Shown piece after piece: positions 37,615 to 48,763 of a stretch of 64,000 nucleotides of DNA (its first letter is position 1; each line of letters opens with the position of its first letter). A model generated the notes under the pieces. The model did not search any database. It was not told where the DNA came from and worked only from the letters and a program-made list of their open reading frames with translations. The DNA comes from Adiantum capillus-veneris (lineage: Eukaryota > Streptophyta > Polypodiopsida > Polypodiales > Pteridaceae), in the NCBI GenBank assembly GCA_014529385.2, contig CM043966.1, forward strand, positions 40,546,037 through 40,610,036. Direction: 5' to 3'. The translations under genes and the position numbers were made by a program.

Positions 37615-38481
37615 ATGGTTGGGTGGTTATTGGCATGTTTGTCTTCCTTATGGCCTCTCAGATGGATCTCAAGTCCCGCGGTTATTAACAAGGATAGAAC
37701 GATTAAGTACATCCAATATCTGACCAACGGCTTCTTCACTATTAGGTTCAATGATCCCAGGGTGATTGACAAGATCCTAGCCAAAATCTCGTTGTACCTC
37801 AACCGCTCTCTAGTGTGCATATTACCATGGAGCTCGGCCTTTGAATCTCCTAAAGCCTTCAAGGATCTGTGCCCAATGTGGATGAAGTTTGTCAACTTGC
37901 CAGTCTGGTTGTGGGACAACCTCGGAGACCTTGTTAGCACCTTGGGTATCCCTTTGTTCGTACCTACACACATGATGTTAGGGAAAATGGAAAATAAATT
38001 GTGAATTGGTTGGGATACTCACAAAACTCCTCCTAAAATCATTGTGATCAATGTAGGGGCAGGCTTGAAAGTGATCCCACTTAGGTTTGTTATTTTTTTG
38101 AAGCATGTTTTAAGTGCAATGGGTTGGGTCACTTTAACCAGAGACACTGACTTGAATGTCCCTAAGGATGGCAAAGAGGACAAAATAGTACAGGCACAAG
38201 CAACCGCACTGAAAGAAATGACAACTTCCAATATGGATGTGGAAGCCGCAAAGCAAGGGAATGATGAGAGCAAGAAGGGTAATGGGGTGCTCCAGCTCGA
38301 CAAGATGGCCACCCATAAAGATACCCTGCTTAAGAATTCGACGGTTGAAGTAGGTAGTAGCAGCCAATCCTCACCAAGCATATATTTTTCTTCATTCCTT
38401 ACTATCAAACCTCCCATGAAGCCACGTCAAAAAATTGCCGTGGCCACGGCTCCTCAGTTGATGGACGAAGGATGGCAGTAA
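37615..38481 (+). pseudogene. DUF4283-like ORF with zinc-knuckle remnant
   Basis: One frame from 37615 to 38481 with a single TGA at 38002-38004. NGFFTIRFNDPRVIDKIL, PWSSAFESPKAF and MWMKFVNLPVWLWDNLG then LGIPLF follow the DUF4283 pattern (GFF.i.F ... W ... WvrLPglPl.lw ... lG.pl). At about 38105-38150 the other frame reads CFKCNGLGHFNQRH, a CCHC-type knuckle with His for the last Cys, showing a frameshift just before it. DUF4283 plus knuckle is common in plant LINE-related ORF1 proteins and their relatives. No endonuclease or RT follows before 38761. Confidence 0.65.
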
Positions 38482-38761
38482 GTGAGGGCCGAAAATTTTG
38501 GTCCACGTCTCTCTTGGAACAGACTTGATGGCAAAGATTCAAGGCTTCGTAGAGGAGGAAGGACCTAAAGCATGAAAACCACAAACAAATCTATGTATAT
38601 ATATTGTATATAGCTAAGGTTTTGACACGTTTGGGTCTTGGAAATAAGGAGAGGTAGGAACAAACCCTATGAAACACAAAAAAATCCACTGGATGTTGAT
38701 TCTATCTAACGGTCACTACCCGGATGGTCACTACATATGAAGAATAAGAGTCAATAGTGAA

Positions 38762-38793
38762 ATGGTAGAGATAAGGTTAGATAAGGCTCATAA

Positions 38794-38831
<38 letters not shown>

Positions 38832-38957
38832 TATATATTATATATATATATATAATATATATATATGTGTGTGTGTGTGTGCGTGCGCGCGCGCATAGTT
38901 TTGCGATGCAGGTGCACTCCATGCTACCTGCACTATTTCATAGCTCTAGGAGGTAGC

Positions 38958-39031
<74 letters not shown>

Positions 39032-39817
39032 AAAAGGGGATCCTGAGAGCTAGTTCACATGGCGGGATAGTTCGCAACTTGTGTGCAACATGTTGCCAAC
39101 CACGCAAGTTCCCATGAAGAAAATCACAAAAACTATTGCGAACATGTTGCGCACAGATTGCAGCGCTGCTCCTACTGGTAAGGGTGGAGCGAGGGTGCAA
39201 CCACAGAAAGCGACGAGCACCAACAAGGAGAAAAAGCACACCAGCAAGGAGAAAAGCAGTGTCTTAGTGTTCTTTGTGGAAAAAGTGGGAATAACGACAA
39301 CCGAGGTCACCGTCTCCCAGCTCTCATGGGAACATAAACTGCTCTGGTTGTCGGTTGCGAACATTTGCGCTTGAGAGGTCCACAACATCACGACAGTGAT
39401 AATGCTGGGCAAGGTGATCGCCTTGCATGGTACAATGGGCGGCGAGAGTGAGCAGATACAATACGCATCAAGAGGGGGAGCACTTATAGCGGGGATTAGC
39501 AAGCATGGCGTTGGTTATATTTCGAGGTGCTTGCCATCACAAAGTGACTAGTTTCTTTAATGTGCATGATGGCAATATTCCCCTCTCTTGTAGGCAACAA
39601 TGAACCGCTTGTGTCTTGCAAGACATCAGGGTCTAAAAACTTCTAGTTCCGTTCATGCTATCTCTAACTCCCCATCAGATACAAATTAGGCTTTCTTCAC
39701 AACAGCTTCCCGGCTCCTTGATCGTTGCAGGATTTCCCTTAAATTCACTATCATACCCCACCTACTCTATCTCTATCCTCCAACAAGTCTTGCATTGAAG
39801 CCCGCCCCCGTAAAACA

Positions 39818-39868
<51 letters not shown>

Positions 39869-41617
39869 CCAAGGCCTCGTATGTTGACACATGTAAAGGG
39901 AAAGTAGCCAAGATCAACTATGGATTGGATGCCCGCCGTTGATTCTGTGTTCTTTATAAACGAGGGGGGAGGGGGGGGGGGCGTTGTGGGTCCGTGGGTG
40001 GGTGGGAGGGAATAAGGAGAGATAAAGAGTGTGCGTGTGTGTATCTGTTCTTGTGCATCAGGCAAGCCGTACACGATAGCATTTTTTGAGGAAGGAGACA
40101 CAAGAGATGGGAACAGAGTCTCTTGAGAAGCCCTTTCTTTCTCTTCATGAGTTTGTCCAGTGCCCACAAATTGGTGTCACCTTATGAAGTGCTATACATG
40201 GCAAATGCACTTCTTTAGAAGGTCCAACTTAGTAGGCCCTAGGCCTAGAGCGTTATAAACCTTTAGGCTACATTTGATTGATCCTTTCTTGTTGCCTTTT
40301 GCCTCATGAAATGTCCATCTATACTTCTATACTATCGATACATCCTGGGACGATCTCGCATTTTATTAATCAATTAGTTCCATAGATTCTGTTCCTCTTT
40401 CAAGGCAAAAGACAGGACAGCCTTGCTCTCCGCTTATAGGAGGTCGAAGACACCAGAGTGGCCACACTCATGGGATTGTGTATTCCCTTGCACCAAGCAA
40501 CATTGAAGCTCACACACACCGGGCACGCATTATGCTTCCCTCGGCCACCGTGCTTGCCTGTTTACCTCTCTTCGGATTCATCCGATGGAGGCCATCTCTA
40601 GCCATTTACAGCCCCTCCGTCCTCCTTGGGTGCACCTTCAATTGCACGAATTGCAACTTCCCGTTTCTTGTCAAGTGTCTCCCATGCATTGCATCTACTA
40701 GTATTGCAACACAGTGCCCATAATGCACTCCCTTGCAAGGTGATCAGGTATGTCGTTTGTGACGCGGCCAGACAAAGCATTCGCCTAAACCGCTTGGGTG
40801 ATTGGTGAGTTGCAGTCCAATCAATTTAAAAAGAAACATAACCGCCCCTTCCCGCTGTGTCAACCTAGCCTTGGGCGACATCTGCTAAAAAAAAATCCAC
40901 CACTGCTACTGCAGCATCGTGGTTTGTCTCCATCCGCCAAAACACACGCACTAACACATCTTGATTTTCTTTCACCTTTGTTCCCAAAATACCCCTCAAA
41001 TTTCGAATATTCGCAACCCCCCCCCCCCCAAATATTATGTCATAGATTCCCAAAACGTCCTTCAAATTTTTTGGAATTTCCAAAATGCCCACGATTGCGA
41101 GATTAAATTTCCTCAAAGATAGAAAAATTGTACCTTTTCATAAGAAGACTGATTGTCCATCAATACAAGATGATAACACTAAAATTTGAGTTGGTTATGT
41201 AGGATTTGGAGATGGATTAATGCTTCATCAAATGTAGACACAATTGCCTTTTTTTGCGGGGTAATTAAACACTCGAAAACGGATCTCAATTATCAAAAAG
41301 GGATAAAAGATACATAATCCAACCAAAATAGATACAAGGGTATTTTGAGAGTTTTTGAAATTTTACGGGTTTTTTGGGAATTTACAAATTTGAGGGTCGG
41401 TCATTTTTCCTTCCATATATTTGTATTACACCCAAACTCTAGGGGGGAAGGTCAGACCATTCTATGACCCGCCAAGTCCCAGTTTCCCTTTCTTTTTGCA
41501 TTTCCTTCAACTTTTCACTCCTTTAAATTGTAAGGAATCACCCAAGATACCCCTTAAACAAACTAGTACAACGGCGTCGCCTTCTGCTGGCAGCATTGCC
41601 TCCAGTAGGGCTATGTG

Positions 41618-41688
<71 letters not shown>

Positions 41689-41819
41689 GCTCCGTCTCGC
41701 TATCTCTTGCCTCAAAATGTATTCTCTCTGTAAAGTGCAATATGCCACTCACCCACTGTGTGTGTATGTGCCTCAACTTGCACACCTCGCAACACACGAC
41801 TCTCCCCCCCCCCCCCCCC

Positions 41820-41876
<57 letters not shown>

Positions 41877-41942
41877 GTAAATTGGTGAGTATGCCAACCA
41901 CTCTTTATCTCTTTGTGGCTCAACCTGTACATCACGTGATAC

Positions 41943-42015
<73 letters not shown>

Positions 42016-42215
42016 GGTCGTCGGGGCTGCAGGGAACATAGATGGCCGAGGGCAAGCGGAAAAGGAGAGATTTCAGCCCAAAATAGAGAAAAAAAGTATG
42101 AAAATCCAAAAAAATAAGCTTATTTTCTAAAATTTCCTCTTGACAACATCAAGGAAATGAATTTTGTATGTGTGGAAAAATGATTTTTCTTGAACACAAG
42201 GAGTAGGTGCTTAGA

Positions 42216-42287
<72 letters not shown>

Positions 42288-42786
42288 GTCAGTGTTCGCG
42301 AGAAGTGCGTCAAGCAGTTGAATTGAACAATTAAAACACCCGGTTGAAGGGACGGGGAGAAGGAGAAAGTCTGCTTGGAAAATTCACAAAAATGGAGTTA
42401 AATTGCAAAAAAAAATCTTCTCTTTGAAACTACCCCAAAGCAAACATCTGATTGATTTTTTTCATGGAAATTACCAAAATACCCCTCTAATTTGTGGAAA
42501 TTCCCAAAATACCCCCCAAATTTCAAAAGTTACCAAAAATACCCTTGTATTTATTTCCCTGATCTTTATTCCTTTTTTATTGACAATTAAGATCCAATTT
42601 TGAGTGCTTAGCATGTAATCAGTCACAAATTACGTCGCAAAAAAGGAGAAAATATTATGTCTAAAAATAATGAAGCAATTCATCTAGAGAGCCTACTTAA
42701 CGGACTCAAATTCTGGTTTTAGAATCTTGTGCCCCAGTCCACCTTCATTGTGATGCTTAAAAGGAATGCTCCTTGACATTTCCTCT
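38762..42786. repeat. Large duplicated block, copy B
   Basis: It matches 25330-28846 and is interrupted at its right end by the LTR of GIANT copy 2 at 42787 (copy A continues past this point with CGTGTGCAG). It has an extra stretch of about 450 bp at 39500-39952. Low-complexity tracts: compound CA/TA/GT/GC 38796-38900, CT 38965-38993, AC 38995-39030, CT 39821-39865, CT 41620-41678, 27 consecutive C at 41804-41830, then TC to 41871, CT 41945-42014 and 42218-42285. No gene recognised. Confidence 0.85.
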
Positions 42787-44185
42787 CTGTCGGACGGATA
42801 CGCCGCGACAGACGTCAGCACAGCGAGAAATCACCTAACATATAATGTCAGCTAAGGATGAAGCTCAACCCGCAGGTGTGTGTAAGGAAGCATAAGGTGT
42901 CAACCTACACTCGACCAACTCCTAACTAATTCCTACAGAGGTCTCTACTGATTGTCTAAGTCAGAGCCTTCAAGAGTGCATAAGAGGAAACTTCCTACAA
43001 CGCTGTCTAGAGCCGAACACCCATCAAACAATCTCGAAACACCATAGAACTTGAAGGAGACCCTACTAACACCAATAGGTCGCTCTCCCTAAGGTCTATG
43101 AACCAAAACCCCAACCCAAAACACCGGGTGCAAAATCACGTAGGATGTCTGGCCGAAATTTGCAGGTCTTCGTTTTCGAAATCTAAAGTGCCTAATGTGT
43201 AGCTCTACTCAATGTGAACGTGTGGATATACTGCAATACAAAATCGAACAACGTATGCTCACCAAATCACCAGATGAAGCTCGTAGAAGAAGCTCGCAAA
43301 TCCAGAATCTAGACTGTACACGCGCAATGTAGATATCGGTGCGTAGCTCTCATCGGGGGCAACACGCTGCACTTCTTCGCACTCGATTCCAACCACCGGT
43401 GCACATGTAGTGTCAAGATGAAGCTCATAGAAGAAGCTCGCAAATCCAGACTATACGCGCGCAATGTAGATATCGGTGCGTAGCTCTCATCGGGGGCAAC
43501 ACGCTGCACTTCTTCGCACTCGATTCCAACCACCGGTGCACATGTAGTGTCAAGATGAAGCTCACACTCTCTCTCGTACAAAGTACGCTCACTCACTGAC
43601 TACAAAACTTCTTTTAAAAATGACAAAAGGTTTTTTCATTAAGGTCAAAAAGTAGTATATATACCTTACAATTCTCAAACCCTAAAGTTCCAAATTGTAA
43701 GGTTTCTAGTTTCTGAAACCTTAAAGGTTGTATAAGCTTAATCAAACTGATATGATTATTGAAAAAGCTATGTAGAATTGTCTGACCATGGCAAATCTTG
43801 GTATTTTTGGAATCTTAAGCACAGCAAACCCCGGGCTAGAAATTTTCAGAATTGAATTCCGATAAAAACTGGCGTAGTTATGACCCCTGGAAGTTTACAC
43901 TGTGAATTGAGTAAAATAGAAAAATTGAAGGGTTACAGTAATCATTTAAGCATAGACTTTATTAAAAGTCTCCCAGATATTTACAAGATATTTACCAATT
44001 AAGCAAAAATAGGTCAAATTATAGCAAAATTGACATTTTAAAAGCTGGCAGGTAATGGGAGGGTCATCACTGACCTGCCAGGGACTCATTTAGCAACAGG
44101 GGTCGTTTTTTGACTTGCTGGGGGCTGCTTGAACTTCAAGCAACTGCCTTTTACAGCCGGTGAGAGCTTATGAGTGCCAGAAAAC

Positions 44186-44193
44186 TATAAATA
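44186..44193 (+). promoter_or_regulatory. Candidate TATA box of the solo-LTR-like element
   Basis: TATAAATA in ACTATAAATAGGACC, 490 bp from the left terminus, followed within 30-60 bp by a CT-rich stretch (ACTCTCTCTCTCATC) of the kind often seen in plant 5' leaders. Confidence 0.55.
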
Positions 44194-44559
44194 GGACCCA
44201 TAGCTTCACATTTTAGACGGACTCGGAGCCTTGCTACTCTCTCTCTCATCTAGAGAGAACACTACGCAGAAATCATTAGAGTTTAATCTCTAATTGATTA
44301 ATCCTAACGGTAATTAACTTAATCCTTCTTAATTAGCAAAGTTAGATTAAGATAAATTGTTAATAAATCAAAGATTAGGCCTATGCATGCTCCTTAAACC
44401 TCTTTAAATTAATTAATCTCTGCTGATTATTGTAATTAAGCTTAGAAATATTAAGCTAATTAATTATCCTATCATATTATGACTGAAATTAGCCAAATTA
44501 ACCATGAATTAATGATAAATATATTAATTAAGCTTCGATTAAGATGAGGTAATTATCAG

Positions 44560-46580
44560 AGTTGCATTAGACAGTCATTAAGCTAGGAAAATTATCCTAT
44601 AATGTTCTGAGTAATTTTCCTAATTAATTATGCAGAATTACTCTGTTTTTTGAGCTATTTAAATAGGGGAAATTAGTAAATTGATTTCAATTGCTACAAA
44701 ATATTTATCAGTGGTTAATTGGGTGTTAAGGAACCCGTGATAATTAGGAAAAACTCAGATAACGAATCTAGCTAATTAATTATGCAGAATTACTCTGTTT
44801 TTTGAGCTATTTAAATAGGGGAAATTAGTAAATTGATTTCAATTGCTATAAAATATTTATCAGTGGTTAATTGGATGTTAAGGAACCCGTAATAATTAGA
44901 AAAAGCTCAGATAATGAATCTAGCTAATTAATTAGGTAGAATTACTCTGTTTTTTGACCAATTTAAATAGGGGAAATTAGTAAATTGACTTCAATTGTTG
45001 AGATATAATTATCAGTAGTTAATTAGGTGTTCAATAACCTGTGATAATTAAAAGAAGTTCAGAAAGTTAATTTAGTAAATTAGTAAATGGAGTTAGTAGG
45101 GGAAATTAGTAAATGGAATTTAAATGCTTCCATATAATTATCAGTGGTTAATTAGATGTTCAATAACCCGTGATAATTAGTAGAAGTTCAGAAAGTTAAT
45201 TTAGCTAATTACTTTAGATAAAATACCTTGTTTTTTTGAGTAATTTAAATAGGGGAAATTAGTAAATGGAATTCAAATCTTGTCATATAATTATCAGTGG
45301 TTAATTAGATGTTCAGAAAGCCGTGATAATTAGGAGAAGTTCAGAAAGTTAATCTAGCTAATTATTTTAGCTAAAATACCCTGTTTTATGAGTAATCTTA
45401 ATAGGGGAAATTAGTAAATGGAATTCAAATGCTTTAATATAATTATCAGTCATTAATTAGATTCTCAAGAACCTGTGATAATTAGGAGAAGATCAGGAAA
45501 TTAATTTAGCTAATTACTTTAGCTAAAATACCCCGTTTTTGAGAAATTTAAATAGGGGAAATTAGTAAATGAGATTCAAATGCTTTTTTATAATTATCAG
45601 TGGTTAATTAAGTGTTAAGAAAACCGTGATAATTAGGAGAAGCTCAAATAATTAATCTAGATAATTAATTAGGCAGAATTACTCTATTTTTTGAGCAAAT
45701 TAAATAGGGAAAATTAGTAAATGGAATTCAAATGCTGTGATATATTTACCAGTGGTTAATTAGGTGTGTCAAAATCTGTGATAATTAGGAGAAGCTCAGA
45801 AAATTAGTTTAACTAATTATCTTAGTGGAATTACGTTGTTTTTAGGGGTAAATTAAAGGGGGAAATTAGTAAATCATGTGCTATGATTACATGCTATTTG
45901 GTACAGCTGTATTATAGGGTAAAGAGGCCGTGATAATTATTCCAAGGTTAGAAAAATAGTATAGATATTTATCTAGGTCAAATTATACTAATTCTAGCTA
46001 AAAAGTAAAGAGGGAAATTAGTAAATCGTGCACTATAATTACATGCTATTTATCAGAGCTGTATTATAGGGTCAAGAGGCCGTGATAATTATGCCAAGGT
46101 TATAAAAGTAGTATAGATATTTATTTAAGTCAAATTATACCATTTCTAGCTAAAAAGTAAAGGGAAAAATTAGTAAATCATGTGCTATAATTACATGCTA
46201 TTTATCAGAGCTGTATTATAGGGTCAAGAGGCCGTGATAATTATGTCAAGGTTAGAAAAGTAGTATAGATATTTATCTAAGTCCAATTACACCATTTTTA
46301 GATAAAAATTAAAGAGGGAAATTAGTAAATCATGCTATATGATTACATGCTATTTATCAAGGCTGTATTATAGGGTAAAGAGGCCGTGATAATTATGCCA
46401 AGGTTAGAAAAGTAGTATAAATATTTATCTAAGTCAAAATATACTAATTTTCGTGGCAATTTCAAGGGGAAAATTAGTAAATCATGCTATTTGATCACAT
46501 TCTATTTATCACAATTATTTTATATAATAAAGAGGCCGTGATAAATATTTCAAGGAAAAAAAAGTAGTATAAGTATTTAT
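44560..46580. repeat. ~150-bp tandem array inside the solo-LTR-like element
   Basis: About 13 units of 145-152 bp, each with GGGGAAATTAGTAAAT and a (C)CGTGATAATTA box. Measured steps: AAATAGGGG at 44661, 44813 and 44965 (152 bp each); the later units have the same period with a diverged variant (ATTACATGCTATTTATCAGAG). A separate 91-bp tandem duplication lies at about 46565-46745. Confidence 0.85.
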
Positions 46581-47254
46581 TTATGTCAAATTATCCTAAA
46601 TTTAGCTGAAAATTGAAGATGGAAATTATATAACTAAGTTGGAAAATAATAAGATATATAAGTATTTATTTAAGTCAAATTATCCTAAATTTAGCTGAAA
46701 ATTGAAGATGGAAATTATATAACTAAGTTGGAAAATAATAAGATAATTACCAGAGGTCAAAAATATCCTTATATACTTGTGGTAATTATACCATAGTTAA
46801 TTAGTGAGGTTAGTAAATTATAATTGACCAAAAGTCCTATTTTTAGCAAATGATCAATTAAAATAAATAGACTTTGTGGTTAAAAGTTTTTAGAAAAATT
46901 ATAGTAAGTATAAACCTATGATATCAAGTTAAGGAAACAAAATCTTTAAGAGAAATTAAATACAATAAATATTAAGCCCAAAATAAGTAAATTATTAGCT
47001 TAAAAGTTGATAGGAAAATTAGGAAAAAGATATAGAAAATTATAAGAAAGTTAGGAGAGCTTAGAAAATCCTTAGGGAAGCGGTGGAAGAAGTTATCATG
47101 CTTATATAGACAAATAAGAAATTACTAGGTCAAGAATTTATCAATTAAGACTATAAATTTAACCTTGGATGGGGTTACGGTTAAATACAAAGGTTAATAG
47201 ATTTTGAACTATTTACCTAATAATTAGACGTCCTTTTTATAAGGATAAGAAGTT

Positions 47255-47416
47255 ATGATACCAAAAAGGACCCGAGCAAATCCTACATCTGATGATGAGG
47301 ACGTAGCTCCAAAACGAACTAGAGCATCGCATGACGACGAAGCCGGGTCTAGTAGTAGGCCTACGGAGGAGAGTCCTCAGGCGCCATCGCAACAACAGAT
47401 GACCAATCAATCCTAG
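47255..47416 (+). CDS. Small basic/acidic ORF (53 codons) in the solo-LTR-like element
   Basis: An ATG opens a frame of protein-like composition in an otherwise AT-rich, stop-dense region. It contains two copies of PKRTRA, 15 residues apart, each followed by an acidic stretch (SDDEDV, SHDDEAGSSS), and ends in a Gln-rich run before TAG. The basic hexamers resemble nuclear-localisation signals. Directly after the stop is GTGGGT, which could act as a splice donor. It may be the 5' coding exon of the parent element or chance; I do not recognise a family. Confidence 0.35.
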   Translation: MIPKRTRANPTSDDEDVAPKRTRASHDDEAGSSSRPTEESPQAPSQQQMTNQS

Positions 47417-48538
47417 GTGGGTTTTCCATTATTCAATTAAGTCTTTTATTAGTTTAAGTTCTTTTATAAGTTAGCATTGCATACGTAAGAAGGATAAACT
47501 GACTGAAAACGGAAGGTAACTTCCAATGTACATTTGTTTATAATATAGGAAAGAATTGTTTGGGTTAAAACTGGTTGAATTAGGAAAGATATGTTTGATC
47601 ATCCTTAAGACAGCTTGTCTCAAGACACCTCCGACTCCTTGATATAAATTGATGATAATGATTGGCTTTCTAGCCACGGTTAAGTCGGTTACCCCCATGA
47701 ACGATGAGTTTCTACTCCGTGTCATGTCTTGATGTTTCTACATAAGTTAGGATACCGTTTTTATCCTAGGGGAGCCGCCCGGTTGTATGGGCAACTGGTT
47801 TGGTGTATGGGCACCCGGAACCTTGGGTGGGGGTTTATTCCACTCCGGATTTGAACAAGGAATGGGTGCCGTTTTTCACCCTTAGGTGGTCTTGAGACAA
47901 GAAGAGTACTGGTCATGGTTATTATAGACAATGTTTTGATTGACAGTACCCTGTCTTAAGTTTAAAGATGTTTGTTTTCTAAAAGAATGCTTTCAATGAT
48001 GTCTTTAATAATTGATTCAAGGAATTACTGTGACGGAAAGTTAAAAGGAATCATTATTTTAAATGTTTAAAACAATGTGATAGTAAGATAATTGAATCAT
48101 GTGTGAGTGCGGGGTGGTAAGTGGGGATTGACTAAGGTTGTCAATCATGGACGGGTGGACCTGATTAGTCAGGTAACTATCCATTCCCGTGCAGTAAAAC
48201 GTTTTAGAAACTTCTCACTTGGAAGAGGAATCCACCAACGGCTGTGCCCTCACATATGTTAGGGGGAAAAAAGCGTTGGCTAAGGAAACCATAATCTGAG
48301 TAATGAAGTTATAGGGCCTAAATAAGATTCTTTTTTGTAGGTTGTTTGAATACATTGTCCCGTTTCCGCTGTGAGACAGGACTGGGTCTGCTTCTAAGGC
48401 TATAGACCCAAGCCATTGTCAATGGTAAAGGTCTATTCCTTGGATTTTTCTTGTTTAGAGACTCCGATTTTTATCAGACCTAGAGACCTGTCAAGGATCC
48501 CATCCCGATCTTGGTATAAGCGGGTTGGGGATCTTACA
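47417..48538. other. Right part of the solo-LTR-like element, no gene seen
   Basis: GC content rises compared with the array. A short stretch GGTTGTATGGGCAACTGG / GGTGTATGGGCACCCGG (47780-47820) is internally repeated. No coding signal beyond short chance frames. Confidence 0.5.
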
Positions 48539-48711
48539 CAAATCAACCATCTACTCCAGCTGACTATCAAAACTGGGATACAATCTGGAAACTTCTGTAA
48601 GTCCCAATATTTACAAGGTGAAAAATCAGGTTTCCTCAATAAATGAATAATTACAAAAAATGATAATCTTCCGAGTAGTTAGTTGCCATGGGGTGTGTCC
48701 AGCTTCTAACA

Positions 48712-48725
48712 CTCCCCCCCTCCTT
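48712..48725 (-). other. Polypurine tract of GIANT copy 2
   Basis: AAGGAGGGGGGGAG on the minus strand directly abuts the LTR start TGTTAGAAG. This position and composition mark the plus-strand priming site and confirm this LTR as the 3' one. Confidence 0.9.
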
Positions 48726-48763
48726 GCTCATGTCGTCCCCGACATGGCCGCTGAGCTGCTTCT

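Larger units (their letters stand above)
43696..48538. mobile_element. 4.84-kb solo-LTR-like element with 5-bp target duplication
   Basis: Begins TGTAAG and ends CTTACA (inverted termini), flanked by perfect CAAAT duplications (43691-43695 and 48539-48543). No second LTR, PBS or pol is inside, so a solo LTR of an element with very long LTRs is the simplest reading; a non-autonomous LARD-type unit is the alternative. A TATA box at 44186-44193 (CTATAAATAGG) suits a U3 promoter on the plus strand. It contains an AT-rich ~150-bp tandem array (44560-46580) and a small ORF at 47255. Only this insertion separates the two parts of the GIANT LTR. Confidence 0.85.
42787..48711 (-). repeat. 3' LTR of GIANT copy 2, split by a 4.84-kb insertion
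   Basis: Segments 42787-43695 and 48539-48711 together correspond to the LTR at 14008-14916. Without the insertion and one target copy it is about 1077 bp; the extra length over copy 1 is mainly a tandem duplication of about 145 bp (about 43270-43415 and 43416-43560). Ends are TGTTAGAAGCTGG ... GTCCGACA on the minus strand. A half palindrome (ACGTAGGATGTCT) lies at 43138-43150, as in copy 1. Confidence 0.88.

Noticed and set aside
43696-47250. AT-rich region as a centromeric or organellar insertion
   Set aside because: Exact terminal inverted bases and a 5-bp duplication show a single LTR-type insertion; no organellar gene is present.
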